From Salibaculum halophilum (GTDB lineage: Bacteria > Pseudomonadota > Alphaproteobacteria > Rhodobacterales > Rhodobacteraceae): 64,000 bases of DNA. The stretch covers positions 123,960 through 187,959 of the forward strand of contig NZ_MSIT01000008.1 in assembly GCF_002094885.1 (NCBI RefSeq), given 5' to 3'. Numbering within the stretch: the first letter of the stretch is position 1; each line of letters opens with the position of its first letter. Below are positions 26,968-37,429 of this stretch, piece after piece. A program made the position numbers and the translations under genes. Below the pieces are notes generated by a model that ran no database searches, was not told the DNA's origin, and saw only the letters and a list, made by a program, of their open reading frames with translations.

Positions 26968-28986
26968 GTGGATATCCAAGCTCTCCGCCGCGCCAATCCC
27001 GACCACTGGGCCCGCGCCGCCGCCATCCGCACCCTGACCCTCGATGCCGTGGCCGCGGCCAACTCCGGGCACTCCGGCATGCCCATGGGCATGGCCGATG
27101 TCGCCACCGTCCTGTTCGACAAGCACCTGAGGTTCGATCCGCAGGCCCCGCACTGGCCCGACCGCGACCGGTTCATCCTGTCCAACGGGCATGGCTCGAT
27201 GCTGCTCTACGCCCTGCTCTACCTGACCGGCTACGAGCAGGCGACGCTGCAGCAGATCATGGATTTCCGCCAGTGGGGCAGCCGCACCGCCGGCCACCCG
27301 GAATACGGCCACCTCGAGGGGGTCGAGACCACCACCGGCCCGCTGGGCCAGGGCCTGGCCAATTCCGTGGGATTTGCCATCGCCGAGGAGTCGCTGCGCG
27401 CCCGCTGGGGCGAGAAGATCATCAACCACCACACCTATGTCATGGCCGGGGACGGCTGCCTGATGGAGGGCATCAGCCAAGAGGCCATCGGTCTTGCCGG
27501 CATGCAGCAGCTAGGCCACCTCGTGGTGTTCTTCGACAACAACCAGATCACCATCGACGGCCGGGTGGACCTGGCCGATGCCACCGATCAATCGGCGCGC
27601 TTTGCCGCCTCGGGCTGGCACGTGCAGGAGATCGACGGCCATGACCCGGCGGCCATCGACGCAGCCATCGTGGCGGCCAAGGCCGATCCGCGCCCCTCTA
27701 TGATTTCCTGCCAGACGCATATCGCGCTGGGCCATGCCGCGCAGGACACCGCAAAGGGCCACGGCGCGCTGACCGATGCCGACCAGCTGCGCGCCACGAA
27801 AGAGGCCTACGGCGCGCCCATGGGCGATTTCGAGGTCGACAAGGAGGTCAAGGCCTGGTGGGCGGGCCTTGGCCAGCGTGGCGCGGCGGCACGCGCCGAG
27901 TGGGAGGGCCGGCTCGCGAAGCTGTCGAAGGCCAAACGTGACGAGTTCGACCGCTGCTTTGCCCGTCAGGCCCCGAAAAAACTGCCGGCGACGATCAAGG
28001 CATTGAAAAAGCAGTTCGCCGAAGAAGCGCCGAAGCTCGCCACCCGCGCCTCCAGCCAGAAGGTGCTGGAAGTGGTCAACCCGATCATGGCCGAGACCCT
28101 CGGCGGCTCGGCCGACCTGACCGGCTCGAACAACACCAAGACCGAAAGCCTGGGCGTTTTCGATCCCGACAACCGCGGCGGGCGCTACATCCACTATGGC
28201 ATTCGCGAACACGGCATGGCCGCAATCATGAACGGCATGGCGCTGCACGGCGGGGTGCGGCCCTACGGCGGCACCTTCATGTGTTTCGTCGATTACATGC
28301 GCGGGGCGATGCGGCTGTCCTCGCTCATGGGGGTGCCGGTGACCTACGTGGTCAGCCACGATTCCATCGGCCTGGGCGAGGACGGCCCGACCCACCAGCC
28401 GGTCGAGCACCTGGCACTGATGCGCGCCACACCGAACCTGACGGTTATGCGTCCCGCCGACACCATCGAGGTGGCAGAGGCCTGGGAAATCGCCCTGACC
28501 ACCACCGACCGCCCCTGCGCCATGGCGCTGTCGCGGCAGGGCCTTCCCACGGTGCGGACCGAGCACAAGACCCGCAACCTGACCGCGCAGGGCGGCTATG
28601 TCCTGAAGGATGCCGAGGCCGCCAAGCGCCAGGCGATCCTGCTGGCCAGCGGCTCGGAAGTGTCGGTCGCGCTGGCCGCGCGCGCGTTGCTCGAGGCCGA
28701 GGGGATCGGCACCCGCGTCGTCTCGATGCCGTCGATGGAGCTTTTCGCCGCCCAGGACGAGAAATACCGCAAGCGCGTCCTGCCCGGCGGGCCGGTCCGC
28801 GTGGCGGTCGAGGCCGGCGTGCGCCAGGGCTGGGACCAATGGCTGCTGGGCGAACGCGGCCGCGAGGCCAAGGCCGGCTTCGTCGGGATGGACGGTTTCG
28901 GCGCCTCGGCCCCGGCGGGCACGCTCTTCGAGGAATTCGGCATCACCGCCGAGGCCGTGGCGCAAAAGGTCCGGGACCTGCTGTAG
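26968..28986 (+). CDS. tkt: Transketolase
   Basis: Transketolase shuttles two-carbon units between sugar phosphates with TPP, linking the pentose phosphate and Calvin-type pathways to glycolysis. The 672-residue protein has the N-terminal [15 protein letters not shown] and [12 protein letters not shown] segments, the TPP motif [18 protein letters not shown], and the pyrimidine-domain [24 protein letters not shown] chose GTG 26968 because AAAGGA lies nine bases ahead; the in-frame ATG 26944 has no ribosome site. No Calvin-cycle genes are adjacent, so a housekeeping role is most likely. It is divergent from the zapA pair. Confidence 0.96.
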   Translation: MDIQALRRANPDHWARAAAIRTLTLDAVAAANSGHSGMPMGMADVATVLFDKHLRFDPQAPHWPDRDRFILSNGHGSMLLYALLYLTGYEQATLQQIMDFRQWGSRTAGHPEYGHLEGVETTTGPLGQGLANSVGFAIAEESLRARWGEKIINHHTYVMAGDGCLMEGISQEAIGLAGMQQLGHLVVFFDNNQITIDGRVDLADATDQSARFAASGWHVQEIDGHDPAAIDAAIVAAKADPRPSMISCQTHIALGHAAQDTAKGHGALTDADQLRATKEAYGAPMGDFEVDKEVKAWWAGLGQRGAAARAEWEGRLAKLSKAKRDEFDRCFARQAPKKLPATIKALKKQFAEEAPKLATRASSQKVLEVVNPIMAETLGGSADLTGSNNTKTESLGVFDPDNRGGRYIHYGIREHGMAAIMNGMALHGGVRPYGGTFMCFVDYMRGAMRLSSLMGVPVTYVVSHDSIGLGEDGPTHQPVEHLALMRATPNLTVMRPADTIEVAEAWEIALTTTDRPCAMALSRQGLPTVRTEHKTRNLTAQGGYVLKDAEAAKRQAILLASGSEVSVALAARALLEAEGIGTRVVSMPSMELFAAQDEKYRKRVLPGGPVRVAVEAGVRQGWDQWLLGERGREAKAGFVGMDGFGASAPAGTLFEEFGITAEAVAQKVRDLL

Positions 28987-28990
28987 CGCC

Positions 28991-30089
28991 GTGTCGCAGC
29001 ATGTCCGCCACCTGTCGCTGGTCCGCCTGCCCGAGGGCGGGCCTGTCCGGCACTACACCCGCCCGCACGCGCGCCAGACAGAAAGCTACCGCACGGCCTA
29101 TGACCAGCGCACGCTTATCTACGAGGCCTGGGTGGCCGACGGCCGGCTGAACCTGATCTGCCCGCGCCTGCTGAACCTCTGGCCGGTGCTGCGACAGGGG
29201 CTTGAAGCCGGCGGCGTCCCGCTGCGCCTGCGGCGGCGGCGGTTTCTGCGTTATGAATGGCTCTCGACGCCCCTGCCCGATGATCCTGTTTTTCGTACGC
29301 CACAGCGACTGGTCAGCACCGGTGGTGCCCGCCCCGGATGCCCGCGCGCGCTTTGCCGGGCGCAACCTTCTGATCGCGGTGTCGCGCAACAATGACCCGG
29401 ACTGGATCGCGACCTGGGCCGAGGCTCATGTGACCGGCGAGGGCACGGATGCGGTGATCGTGATCGACAACGGGTCTGATCGCTATGACGCGGAGACGGT
29501 CAGCACCATGTTATCTGCTATTCCTGGACTGCGCGATCACCTGGTACTGTCGGCCCCGGTGCCCTATGGCCCGCCGGGTGGGACGAAAAAGCTGGAAGTG
29601 CCGCCACGGTTCTTTCAGACGGCGATGCTCAACCTTGTCCGCCTGCACCACGCCCCCCGCGCCCGCGGCGTGCTGTCGCTGGACATCGACGAGATCATGC
29701 GCCCCGGCCCGGTTTCGGTGTATGACATGGCGGCGCGCAGCCGCAGCGGGCAGGTCGCCTTTCGCGGGCGCTGGTGCTATGCAGCCGGCGGGAACCCGGC
29801 CCCACAGACCGCGCACACTCTGATCGTGCCCGGCCAGAATCCCTGCATGCCGAAATGGTGCGTCATGCCGCAGTCCGTTTCCGGCCGCTTCAACTGGACC
29901 GTGCACCGACTTGGCGGGCCACTGCACCAGCTGTCGCAACAGCGCGCACCGATGTTCTGGCACTGTTTCCAGACCAGCACCAGTTGGAAGAAAGACCGCA
30001 GCACCACCCCCGACGGCGCGCGCCCCGATCCCGACCTGGCCGCCGACTGGTCGCACCTGCTGCCCCGGGTGCAGGGCAACGCCGGGTGA
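28991..30089 (+). pseudogene. Glycosyltransferase-like gene split by a +1 frameshift in a T-run
   Basis: Two overlapping frames read as one protein. The first runs from GTG 28991 to about 29293 (ending PLPDDPVF). The second continues to 30089 with VRHSDWSAPVV and a region resembling family 2/92 glycosyltransferases: VIVIDNGSDRY, PYGPPGGT, LSLDIDEIM (DxD-like), and WHCFQTSTSW. The junction is a run of five T (29289-29293). Removing one T restores a single frame, and 1099 bases become exactly 366 codons. Alternatively, ATG 29280 could start a separate 269-residue protein. A sequencing error, a recent mutation, or phase variation are all possible. No glycan locus is nearby. Confidence 0.7.
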
Positions 30090-30119
30090 TACCGCCCCGC
30101 CGCGGCAACACGCGCACAC

Positions 30120-30893
30120 TCAGGGATGGATCAGCGCCCGGCGGTACATGTGCCAGGTCGCGTGCCCCAGCAAGGGAAGCGCCACCATCAGCCCAAGGAA
30201 GGCCGGAAGCAGCCCGGCCAGGCTGATCGCCGCGATCACCGCCGCCCAGGCCAGCATCACGGCGAGGTTGCGCGTGACGGTCTCGAAGCTCAGCAGCATG
30301 GCGGTCATGAAGTCCACCTCCTTGTCGAGCACCAGCGGCAGGCTGACCACCGTCAGCGCGAAAAGCACGAAGGCCGCCACCGCGCCCACCGCCAGTTCCA
30401 CCGCGATCAGGGTCAGCCCCTCGGGCGTCAGGAAGGCCTGCAGCGAGGTGCTGCGCATCTCCGACACGCCCATGATGAGCGCGAAAAGCATATGCGCAAA
30501 GAACGTCCAGAACAGGAAATAGAAGACGATGATCGCCCCCATCCAGGGCACCTGGCGCTTGCGTTCGTCCCAGACCACGCCCAGCACCCGGTACCAGTCC
30601 AGCGCCCGGCCCTGTTCCAGCCGCCGGCTGACCTCGTAAAGCCCCACGGCGGCAAAGGGCGCGGCCAGCGGAAACCCCAGCGAGGTGGCTAGCACCCAGG
30701 TCACGTGCCCCGCCGAGAGCAGCACCATGAGAAACCCGCCCAGAACGTAGACCGCCGAGAAGAACAGCCCGAACTGCGGCGCGGCACGGAAATCGCGCCA
30801 GCCCAGCACCAGCGCCGCGCGGATGTCGGCGAAAGTAAGCGTCGCGATCTCGGGGCGGGGCGCGGCGGCAGGGGCCTCGGGCGTATCGGTCAT
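30120..30893 (-). CDS. DUF2189 membrane protein
   Basis: A 257-residue multi-spanning inner-membrane protein. After a Pro/Ala-rich N-terminus come about six hydrophobic segments, with the conserved DUF2189 features DIRAALVLGWRDF, FGLFFSAVYVLGG, the charged loop LGVVWDERKRQVPWMG and the pattern SFETVTRNLAVML. The family's function is not known to me. ATG 30893 has GAGGAAGGA five bases upstream. It ends 31 bases after the convergent split gene and follows prfB on the minus strand, 60 bases after the prfB stop. Confidence 0.85.
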   Translation of the reverse strand: MTDTPEAPAAAPRPEIATLTFADIRAALVLGWRDFRAAPQFGLFFSAVYVLGGFLMVLLSAGHVTWVLATSLGFPLAAPFAAVGLYEVSRRLEQGRALDWYRVLGVVWDERKRQVPWMGAIIVFYFLFWTFFAHMLFALIMGVSEMRSTSLQAFLTPEGLTLIAVELAVGAVAAFVLFALTVVSLPLVLDKEVDFMTAMLLSFETVTRNLAVMLAWAAVIAAISLAGLLPAFLGLMVALPLLGHATWHMYRRALIHP

Positions 30894-30952
30894 GATGATC
30901 CTTCCTCGCGGCCATGGTCCGCGGCGGATCATCGCGCGTCAAGCCCGCGGTG

Positions 30953-32077
30953 TCAGTCCTCGGCGGCGGCCTCGGCGCGGGACTTGCCCGAGACGTCCAG
31001 CGCCAGGGTGGCGGCCATGAACGGGTCGAGCGCGCCGTCCAGCACGCCCTGCGTGTCCGAGGTCTCGACCCCGGTGCGCAGGTCCTTGACCATCTGGTAG
31101 GGCTGCAGCACGTAGGACCGGATCTGGTTGCCCCAGCCGGCGCTGCCCTTGTTCTCGTGTTCGGCATTGATGTCGGCCGTGCGGCGGTCCAGTTCCTGCT
31201 GGTAGAGCCGCGATTTCAGCGCCTTCATGGCGATGTCGCGGTTCTGGTGCTGCGACTTTTCCGAGCTGGTCACGACGATGCCGGTGGGGTGGTGGGTGAT
31301 CCGCACCGCCGAGTCGGTCGTGTTGACGTGCTGGCCGCCCGCCCCCGAGGACCGGAAGGTGTCGATGCGGATGTCGGCGGGGTTGACCTCGATCTCGATA
31401 TTGTCGTCGACCACCGGGTACACCCAGACGCTGGCAAAGGACGTCTCGCGCGTGCCCTTGCCGAAGGGCGAGATGCGCACCAGCCGGTGCACGCCGCTTT
31501 CCGATTTCAGCCAGCCATAGGCGTTGCGCCCCGAAATCTTGTAGGCCGCCGACTTGATGCCGGCCTCGCCGCCGGGTTCCTCGGACTGCAACTCGACCTT
31601 GTAGCCCGATTTCTCGGCCCAGCGGACATACATGCGCTGCAGCATCTGCGCCCAGTCGCAGGCCTCGGTGCCGCCGGCGCCGGCGTTGATTTCCAGGAAG
31701 GTGTCGTTGCCGTCGGCCTCGCCGTCCAGCAGGGCTTCCAGTTCCTTCTGCCCGGCCCGGTCACGCAGCGCCTTGAGCGCCGCCTCGGCCTCGGCGACGA
31801 CGTCCTGGTCGTCTTCCAACTCGCCCATCTCGATCAGCTCCTGCTGGTCGCTGAGTTCCTGGCGGATGCCGTCGAAAGTCTCGATCTGGTCGATCAGCGC
31901 CTGGCGGTCGCGCATGAGCTTCTGCGCCGCCTCGGGGTCATCCCAGAGCGTCGGGTCCTCTACGCGGGCGTTGAACTCCTCAAGGCGGTGCCGGGCCGTC
32001 TCGCGGTCCATCCGCTGGGCCAGCAGGTCGAGGCTCTTTTCGATTTCGGCAACGATGTTCTGCGTCTCGGCGCGCAT
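30953..32077 (-). CDS. prfB: Peptide chain release factor 2
   Basis: RF2 ends translation at UGA and UAA codons. The 374-residue protein has the stop-codon-reading tripeptide SPF (203-205) and the GGQ catalytic motif (247-249) with following H250, as well as a helical N-terminal domain. The coding frame is uninterrupted, so the programmed +1 frameshift used by E. coli prfB is absent here. The ATG has AGGA nine bases ahead. It follows the PBP1A gene (73-base gap) on the same strand and may share its transcript. Confidence 0.97.
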   Translation of the reverse strand: MRAETQNIVAEIEKSLDLLAQRMDRETARHRLEEFNARVEDPTLWDDPEAAQKLMRDRQALIDQIETFDGIRQELSDQQELIEMGELEDDQDVVAEAEAALKALRDRAGQKELEALLDGEADGNDTFLEINAGAGGTEACDWAQMLQRMYVRWAEKSGYKVELQSEEPGGEAGIKSAAYKISGRNAYGWLKSESGVHRLVRISPFGKGTRETSFASVWVYPVVDDNIEIEVNPADIRIDTFRSSGAGGQHVNTTDSAVRITHHPTGIVVTSSEKSQHQNRDIAMKALKSRLYQQELDRRTADINAEHENKGSAGWGNQIRSYVLQPYQMVKDLRTGVETSDTQGVLDGALDPFMAATLALDVSGKSRAEAAAED

Positions 32078-32150
32078 TTAGGGGCGTCCTGTCTGGTGAT
32101 TTCGGGGGTGATAGCCCAGCGGGGTGGGCGCGGCAACAGGCCCGGTCCGG

Positions 32151-34685
32151 TCAGTAGAGGCCGCCGGAACTGAGCGTGCCGAAGGAGGCGTTGTCGTTGA
32201 CCGTGGCCGTGCCGCCGGAATTGGTTTCCACCTGCACGCCGCGGGCCTCGCGCACCTCGTCGACCAGCGGCAGGTCGCCGGCCATGGCATAGCCGCCGTC
32301 GTAGGTCAGGCCGAAGACCGGTTCCTCGCCCGCGCGGAAGCACTCGCGCACCACGTTCGGCCCGCGGGCCTCGTCGGGCAGCCGCGCCCCGGTGAAACGG
32401 TCGATGCTGATGAACTGGCATGTCTCGGGCACCTCGAAGGGGCCGCCGCCGTAGCGGTCGACCGCCTGTTGCATGAACCGCTGGAAGACCGGCGCGCAGA
32501 GCGCCCCGCCCGAGGCCCCGCGGCCCAGGCTGCGCGGGGTGTCATAGCCGATGTAGCAGCCCGCCACGATGTTGCTGGAGAAGCCCACGAACCAGACGTC
32601 CTTGGCGTCGTTGGTGGTGCCGGTCTTGCCGGCCACCGGCACCGGCAGGTTGACCGCGCCGCTGGCGGTGCCGCGTTCCACCACGCCGCGCATCATCGAG
32701 GTCAGCTGATAGGCGGTCACGGCGTTCATGACCCGGTCGCGGTCGTTGACCACGCGCGGCGCGCGGCCCTCGGGCAGCGTGGCGTCGTCGCAGTTGACGC
32801 AGACGCGCTTGTTGCCCTCGGCGCGGGCGTGGGAATAAATCGTCTCGCCGAAACGGTCCTGCACCCGGTCGATCAGGGTGGGTTGCACCCGTTCGCCGCC
32901 GTTGGCGAACATCGCATAGGCCGAGACCAGCTTGAACAGTGTCGTCTCCTCGGCGCCGAGGGCCGCAGCCAGGTAGGGGCTCATTTGGTCATAGACGCCG
33001 AAATCCTCGGCATAGTCGGCGATGACCTCCATGCCGATTTCCTGCGCGAGGCGCACGGTCATGATGTTGCGCGACCGTTCGATACCAGTGCGCAGCGGCG
33101 TGGGGCCATAGAATTTGTTGCTGGCGTTGGTGGGCCGCCAGATCTCGCCGCCCGACCGCACCTCGACGGGGGCGTCGACCACGATGGTCGCCGGGGTCCA
33201 GCCCGAATCCAGTGCGGCGGCATAGACGAAGGGCTTGAAGGCCGAGCCGGGCTGGCGGTTGGCCTGGGTGGCGCGGTTCAGTTCGGAATGCGCGAAGGCG
33301 AAGCCGCCCTGCATCGCCAGCACGCGGCCGGTGTTCACGTCCATGGCCATGAACCCGCCCTGAACCTCGGGCACCTGGCGCAGCGACCAGCGCTCGAAAG
33401 CGCCGTCCTGTTCCACGGCGGCAACGTGGATCACGTCGCCCCGGTCGAAGTTCTCGTAGAGATCGCCGCTGAACCAGGCGGTGTCGCTGCGCGGCACGGT
33501 GTTGCCGCGCGGGTCGTCCAGTGCGACGTCCTCGATGCCGATCACAAGCTGCTGGTCCTGCACCTCCAGCACCACCGCCGGGCGCCACGCGCCCTCGTAG
33601 CTGATCCCGCGGGCCACCTCGGCCTCGGCAAGTGCCGCGCGCCAGCCGGCTTCGTCCGACAGTGCCGCGTCCGGCACCGAGACGCCGGTGCCGCGCCAGG
33701 TGCCGCGCCCGCGGTCGAAATCCAACAGCGCCTTGCGCAGGGAAACGCGCGCGGCGGACTGCATCTCGGGCTCGATGGTGGCGCGCACCGCGAGGCCGGC
33801 GGAACTGAAATTCTCGCCGACCATGTCGCGGTCCAGCTGGCGGCGAATCTCGTCGGTGAAGTAATCCCGCTCGGGCGCGTCCTCGGCATAGGAGGGGTAA
33901 TCGCCGTTCTGCACGCTCAGCAGTGGCGCATCACGCGCGGCCTTGAACGCGGCGCGGTCGATATAGCCGTTCTCGAACATCTCGCGCAAGGTGTTGTTGC
34001 GGCGAAAGACGGCGATATCGCGGTCGCGCACCGGGTGCATGTCCGAGGGCCGCCGCGTGACCGAGGCCATGTAGGCCGCCTCGCCCGCCGACAGCTCGGA
34101 CAGCGGCTTGTTGAAATAGGTCCGCGCGGCCGCCGTCACGCCAAAGGAATTCTGGCCCAGGAAGATCTCGTTGAGGTAGATCTCCAGCACCCCGTCCTTG
34201 CCCAGCGTTTCTTCGAGGCGGGGGGCGAGTATGATCTCCTTGACCTTGCGCTCGATGGTGCGCGAGCCGTCAAGCAGCAGGTTCTTGGCGACCTGCTGGG
34301 TAATGGTCGACCCACCACGCACCGTCTCGCCGCGGGTGACGACCATGTCGCGCACCGCCGAAAGGATCGCGGTGACGCTGTAGCCGTCGTGGGTGTAGAA
34401 ATTCTTGTCTTCGGCGCTGACGAAAGCGTGCTTGACCACGTCGGGAATCTCCTCGATCGGGGTGTAAAGCCGCTTTTCGGTGGCAAACTCGTCGATGATC
34501 CGGCCTTCGGCGGAATAGATCCGGCTGGCGGTCTTGGGCTGGTAGCTGGCCAGGGCCTCGTGCGTGGGTAGGTCCTGGCCGTAGATGTAGAAGATCGCGC
34601 CCAGCGACAGCGCCGCCATGCCCGCGCCGAGGGTGAGCAGCGAAAAGATGCCGCCGAAGAAGGACAGGATGAATCGCAGGATCAT
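32151..34685 (-). CDS. mrcA: Bifunctional penicillin-binding protein 1A
   Basis: PBP1A polymerises glycan strands and cross-links peptides in the periplasm. The 844-residue protein has an N-terminal membrane anchor (about 12-35), the GT51 domain with catalytic Glu92 (SAEDKNFYTHDG) and GGSTITQQVAKN (124-135), an OB-like insert, and a transpeptidase domain with Ser481-x2-Lys484 (GSAFK), SRN (538-540) and KTGT (687-690). The C-terminus is a low-complexity Gly/Asn/Ser tail. No good Shine-Dalgarno is seen at ATG 34685. The AmiC-type amidase lies upstream on the same strand, forming a cell-wall pair of synthase and hydrolase. Confidence 0.97.
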   Translation of the reverse strand: MILRFILSFFGGIFSLLTLGAGMAALSLGAIFYIYGQDLPTHEALASYQPKTASRIYSAEGRIIDEFATEKRLYTPIEEIPDVVKHAFVSAEDKNFYTHDGYSVTAILSAVRDMVVTRGETVRGGSTITQQVAKNLLLDGSRTIERKVKEIILAPRLEETLGKDGVLEIYLNEIFLGQNSFGVTAAARTYFNKPLSELSAGEAAYMASVTRRPSDMHPVRDRDIAVFRRNNTLREMFENGYIDRAAFKAARDAPLLSVQNGDYPSYAEDAPERDYFTDEIRRQLDRDMVGENFSSAGLAVRATIEPEMQSAARVSLRKALLDFDRGRGTWRGTGVSVPDAALSDEAGWRAALAEAEVARGISYEGAWRPAVVLEVQDQQLVIGIEDVALDDPRGNTVPRSDTAWFSGDLYENFDRGDVIHVAAVEQDGAFERWSLRQVPEVQGGFMAMDVNTGRVLAMQGGFAFAHSELNRATQANRQPGSAFKPFVYAAALDSGWTPATIVVDAPVEVRSGGEIWRPTNASNKFYGPTPLRTGIERSRNIMTVRLAQEIGMEVIADYAEDFGVYDQMSPYLAAALGAEETTLFKLVSAYAMFANGGERVQPTLIDRVQDRFGETIYSHARAEGNKRVCVNCDDATLPEGRAPRVVNDRDRVMNAVTAYQLTSMMRGVVERGTASGAVNLPVPVAGKTGTTNDAKDVWFVGFSSNIVAGCYIGYDTPRSLGRGASGGALCAPVFQRFMQQAVDRYGGGPFEVPETCQFISIDRFTGARLPDEARGPNVVRECFRAGEEPVFGLTYDGGYAMAGDLPLVDEVREARGVQVETNSGGTATVNDNASFGTLSSGGLY

Positions 34686-34846
34686 GCGGCGCGCGGCCCC
34701 CGTGTGTCAGACCTTGGTTATATGGGGGCCCGGGTCCGGGGTCAAAAGCCCAATGCACCGTCTCGGCCAGGGTTTGCCGGTTTCGTGATCGCCCGCCGCG
34801 AAGGCCCGCGCGGCAATCCCGCCCAGCTCACCGTCGGCTGAGACCG

Positions 34847-36085
34847 TCAGCGCCGCTTGAGCGGGTCCAGCCCGTCCTGCGCGATCATCCAGCGGTCGAT
34901 GGCCAGCACGACCCCCTCGACAATGGGCCGGCGGCCGGCGGCACTGGACAGGCGCGCCCGGTCGCTGTCGTTGGACAGGAACCCGACCTCCAGCAGCACG
35001 GCCGGGAAATCGGCGCTGGTCAGCACCGCCAGCAGGGCCTCGCGGCGGGGCCGGCGGGTCAGCGGGGCGCCGCGCGCCTCCAGCGCGGCCACGAGTTCGG
35101 CGGCAAAGCGCCGGCCGGCCGGGCCGGTTTCCAGCCGGGCAAGGTCCATCAGGACCGTGGCGACGGCGTCATCCTGCCCCGACAGGTCCAGCCCGGCGAC
35201 GATATCGGCCCGACCGTGGCGTTCGGCCATGCGCCGGGTGGCTTCGGGCACCGCCTCTTCGGCAAGGGTGTAGACGCTCGCCCCGCTGGCCTGAAGCCCC
35301 TCCAGCGCATCGGCGTGCAAGGATATGAACAGGTCCGCCCCGACGGACCGGGCCAGCGTCAGCCGCTCGCGCAGGGGCACGAAGACATCCGCCTCGCGGG
35401 TCAGGTAGGGCGTCACCCCCTCCATCCGCTGCACCGCCCGGGCCGTCTCCAGCCCGAGCTTCAGCATCAGGTCGGCTTCCTCGATACCGCCGTGGCGCGC
35501 ACCGGGGTCGATGCCGCCATGCCCGGGGTCGATCACGACGACGAGGTCCTCCTCGGGCGGCGGCGCCACCTCCTGCGCCGAATCGCCGCGCAGAGCGAAG
35601 GCCCAGTCGGGATCGGGTGGCGGCCCCGCGGCGGCGGCAAAGGCCCCGGCCTCGGCGCGGGTCAGCCGCACCCGCAACCGGGCGCTGCCGTCGGTGTCGT
35701 CCACCGTCATGCCCGCCTCGTCCACCACCAGCGGCGCGCCGAGGTCCACGACCAGCCGCGACCAGCTGGGGCGCAACGCCCCGGCGCGCAGGTCGCGCGC
35801 CCGGTCGCCCTCGATCAGCCCGGCGTCGGCACCGCGCCAGTCCACCTCGCGGAAGTCGAGCACCAGCCGCCGCGGATCATCCAGCAGAAAGACCCGCCAC
35901 GGCACGACCTGGCTGAGCGCCAGATCGACCTCGAGGCCGTTGCGGGTGTCGCGCACGGCGCTCTCGGCCACGTCCAACCGCGCCAGTCCCGACACCGCCT
36001 GCGCATCGGCCATGTCCGCCAAGCCCAGCACTAAAGCGCAGGCGAGGCCCTGCGCAGCGGCGCGGCACCGCAGGCCCACCCGCAT
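34847..36085 (-). CDS. N-acetylmuramoyl-L-alanine amidase, AmiC type
   Basis: This zinc amidase cleaves stem peptides from glycan strands during cell separation. The 412-residue protein carries a signal peptide (about 1-28), an N-terminal AMIN domain (about 35-150) that targets it to the septum or outer wall, and a C-terminal Amidase_3 domain. Zinc and catalytic positions are visible in DPGHGGIDPG (His about 187), SLHAD (His about 256) and LLEVGFLSN (Glu about 364). Its start overlaps the stop of the upstream aminotransferase by one base (TGATG). EnvC-type activators are not encoded in this window. Confidence 0.93.
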   Translation of the reverse strand: MRVGLRCRAAAQGLACALVLGLADMADAQAVSGLARLDVAESAVRDTRNGLEVDLALSQVVPWRVFLLDDPRRLVLDFREVDWRGADAGLIEGDRARDLRAGALRPSWSRLVVDLGAPLVVDEAGMTVDDTDGSARLRVRLTRAEAGAFAAAAGPPPDPDWAFALRGDSAQEVAPPPEEDLVVVIDPGHGGIDPGARHGGIEEADLMLKLGLETARAVQRMEGVTPYLTREADVFVPLRERLTLARSVGADLFISLHADALEGLQASGASVYTLAEEAVPEATRRMAERHGRADIVAGLDLSGQDDAVATVLMDLARLETGPAGRRFAAELVAALEARGAPLTRRPRREALLAVLTSADFPAVLLEVGFLSNDSDRARLSSAAGRRPIVEGVVLAIDRWMIAQDGLDPLKRR

Positions 36086-37236
36086 CAGCCCGCGTCCCGC
36101 GCGGCCGTGAAGCGGGCCAGCCGGGCCAGCCCCTCGCGGATGTCCGCCGTGCTGCGGGCATAGGAAAAGCGCAGCCAGTGCCGCCCCGCGACGGGGTCGA
36201 AATCCAGCCCCGGTGTGACCGCCACACCGGCCTCGTCGAGGATCTCGGCGGCGAAGGCCAGCGCATCGTCGGTCATCCCGCTGACATCGGCGTAAACGTA
36301 GAAGGCCCCGTCGGGCGGGGCGATCCGGGTGAACCCCGCCTTGGGCAGCCCTTCGAGCATCAGGCGGCGGTTCTCGCGGTAGACGGCAAGGTTGGCGTCC
36401 AGCGCCTCGGGACAGTCCATGGCATGCAGGGCCAGGCGCTGGCTCGCGTGGGTGGGGCAGATGAACATGTTCTGGGCCAGCCGCTCGATCCGGCGGACGT
36501 GATCCTCGGGCACAACCATCCAGCCCACGCGCCAGCCGGTCATCGAGAAATACTTGGAAAACGAGTTGATCACGTAAGTCTCGTCGGTGACCTCCAGCGC
36601 GGTGACGGGCCGGTGCTCGTAGTCGATTCCGTGGTAAATCTCGTCGCTGATCAGCGCCGTGTCGCGGGCCGCGCAGGCCTCGGCCAGTGCCGCCAGTTCG
36701 GGCTTGCCCAGCATGGTGCCGGTGGGATTGGCGGGCGAGGCTACCAGCAACCCCTGCAGGTCATGGGCGGCCACGTCGTCGGGCACGGGCTGCATGCGGT
36801 TTGCCAGTGTCGTGGGCATGTCCACCGGCACCAGGTCCAGCGCCCGCAGGATCTGGCGATAACTGGGATAGCAAGGTACCCCCAGCCCGACGCGCTCGCC
36901 GGTATCGAAGAGCGCCGAAAAGGCCAGCAGGAAGGCGCCCGAGGCCCCGGCGGTCACGACCACCCGGCCCGGGTCGAGGTCCAGGTCATACCACTCGCCG
37001 TAGTGCCGCGCGACTCGCGCCCGCAACTCGGGCAGGCCCAGCCCAACCGTGTAGCCCAGCGGTGCCTCCGTCATCTCGGCTGACAGTCGATCCAGCGCGG
37101 CCCGCGGCGCGCCGGTGCCCGGCTGGCCCACCTCCATGTGAATGATCTCGCGGCCCGCCGCCTCGGCCTGTCGGGCGCGTTCCATCACGTCCATCACGAT
37201 GAACGGGTCGACCTCGCCGCGCCGTGAGTTCCGCAT
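36085..37236 (-). CDS. Class I/II PLP-dependent aminotransferase
   Basis: A 383-residue fold-type I aminotransferase of the AspC-like group. The PLP lysine (about 227) lies in NSFSKYFSMTGWRVGW. The conserved SPANPTGT and SDEIYHGI blocks bind the cofactor ring, and the C-terminal LRFSYARS supplies the substrate-carboxylate arginine. The substrate cannot be read from the sequence. The ATG follows GGAGG seven bases upstream. It overlaps the amidase gene, although no metabolic link between the two is apparent. Confidence 0.92.
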   Translation of the reverse strand: MRNSRRGEVDPFIVMDVMERARQAEAAGREIIHMEVGQPGTGAPRAALDRLSAEMTEAPLGYTVGLGLPELRARVARHYGEWYDLDLDPGRVVVTAGASGAFLLAFSALFDTGERVGLGVPCYPSYRQILRALDLVPVDMPTTLANRMQPVPDDVAAHDLQGLLVASPANPTGTMLGKPELAALAEACAARDTALISDEIYHGIDYEHRPVTALEVTDETYVINSFSKYFSMTGWRVGWMVVPEDHVRRIERLAQNMFICPTHASQRLALHAMDCPEALDANLAVYRENRRLMLEGLPKAGFTRIAPPDGAFYVYADVSGMTDDALAFAAEILDEAGVAVTPGLDFDPVAGRHWLRFSYARSTADIREGLARLARFTAARDAG

Positions 37237-37429
37237 CTGCCCGCCTCCGCCATTTTCGGATGTCTTGCCCCGGTGTCTGCCCTGTCCGGGCGCGGCGCGT
37301 CAATGCGCACCACGCCACGGCGCCATCCCGCGCACGGCGGTTGCGGGCCGAGCCGACAGTGATACGCTGTCACAAACACGGGCGTCCCGCCGCCGACAGG
37401 CCGCGCCCCAGATGACCGGAGAGACCAAG

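Noticed and set aside
30953..32077. Programmed frameshift in prfB
   Set aside because: The reading frame is continuous from the ATG to the stop; no internal UGA is present.
32124..34571. 815-codon plus-strand open frame
   Set aside because: Antisense shadow of PBP1A, whose GT51 and transpeptidase motifs are intact.
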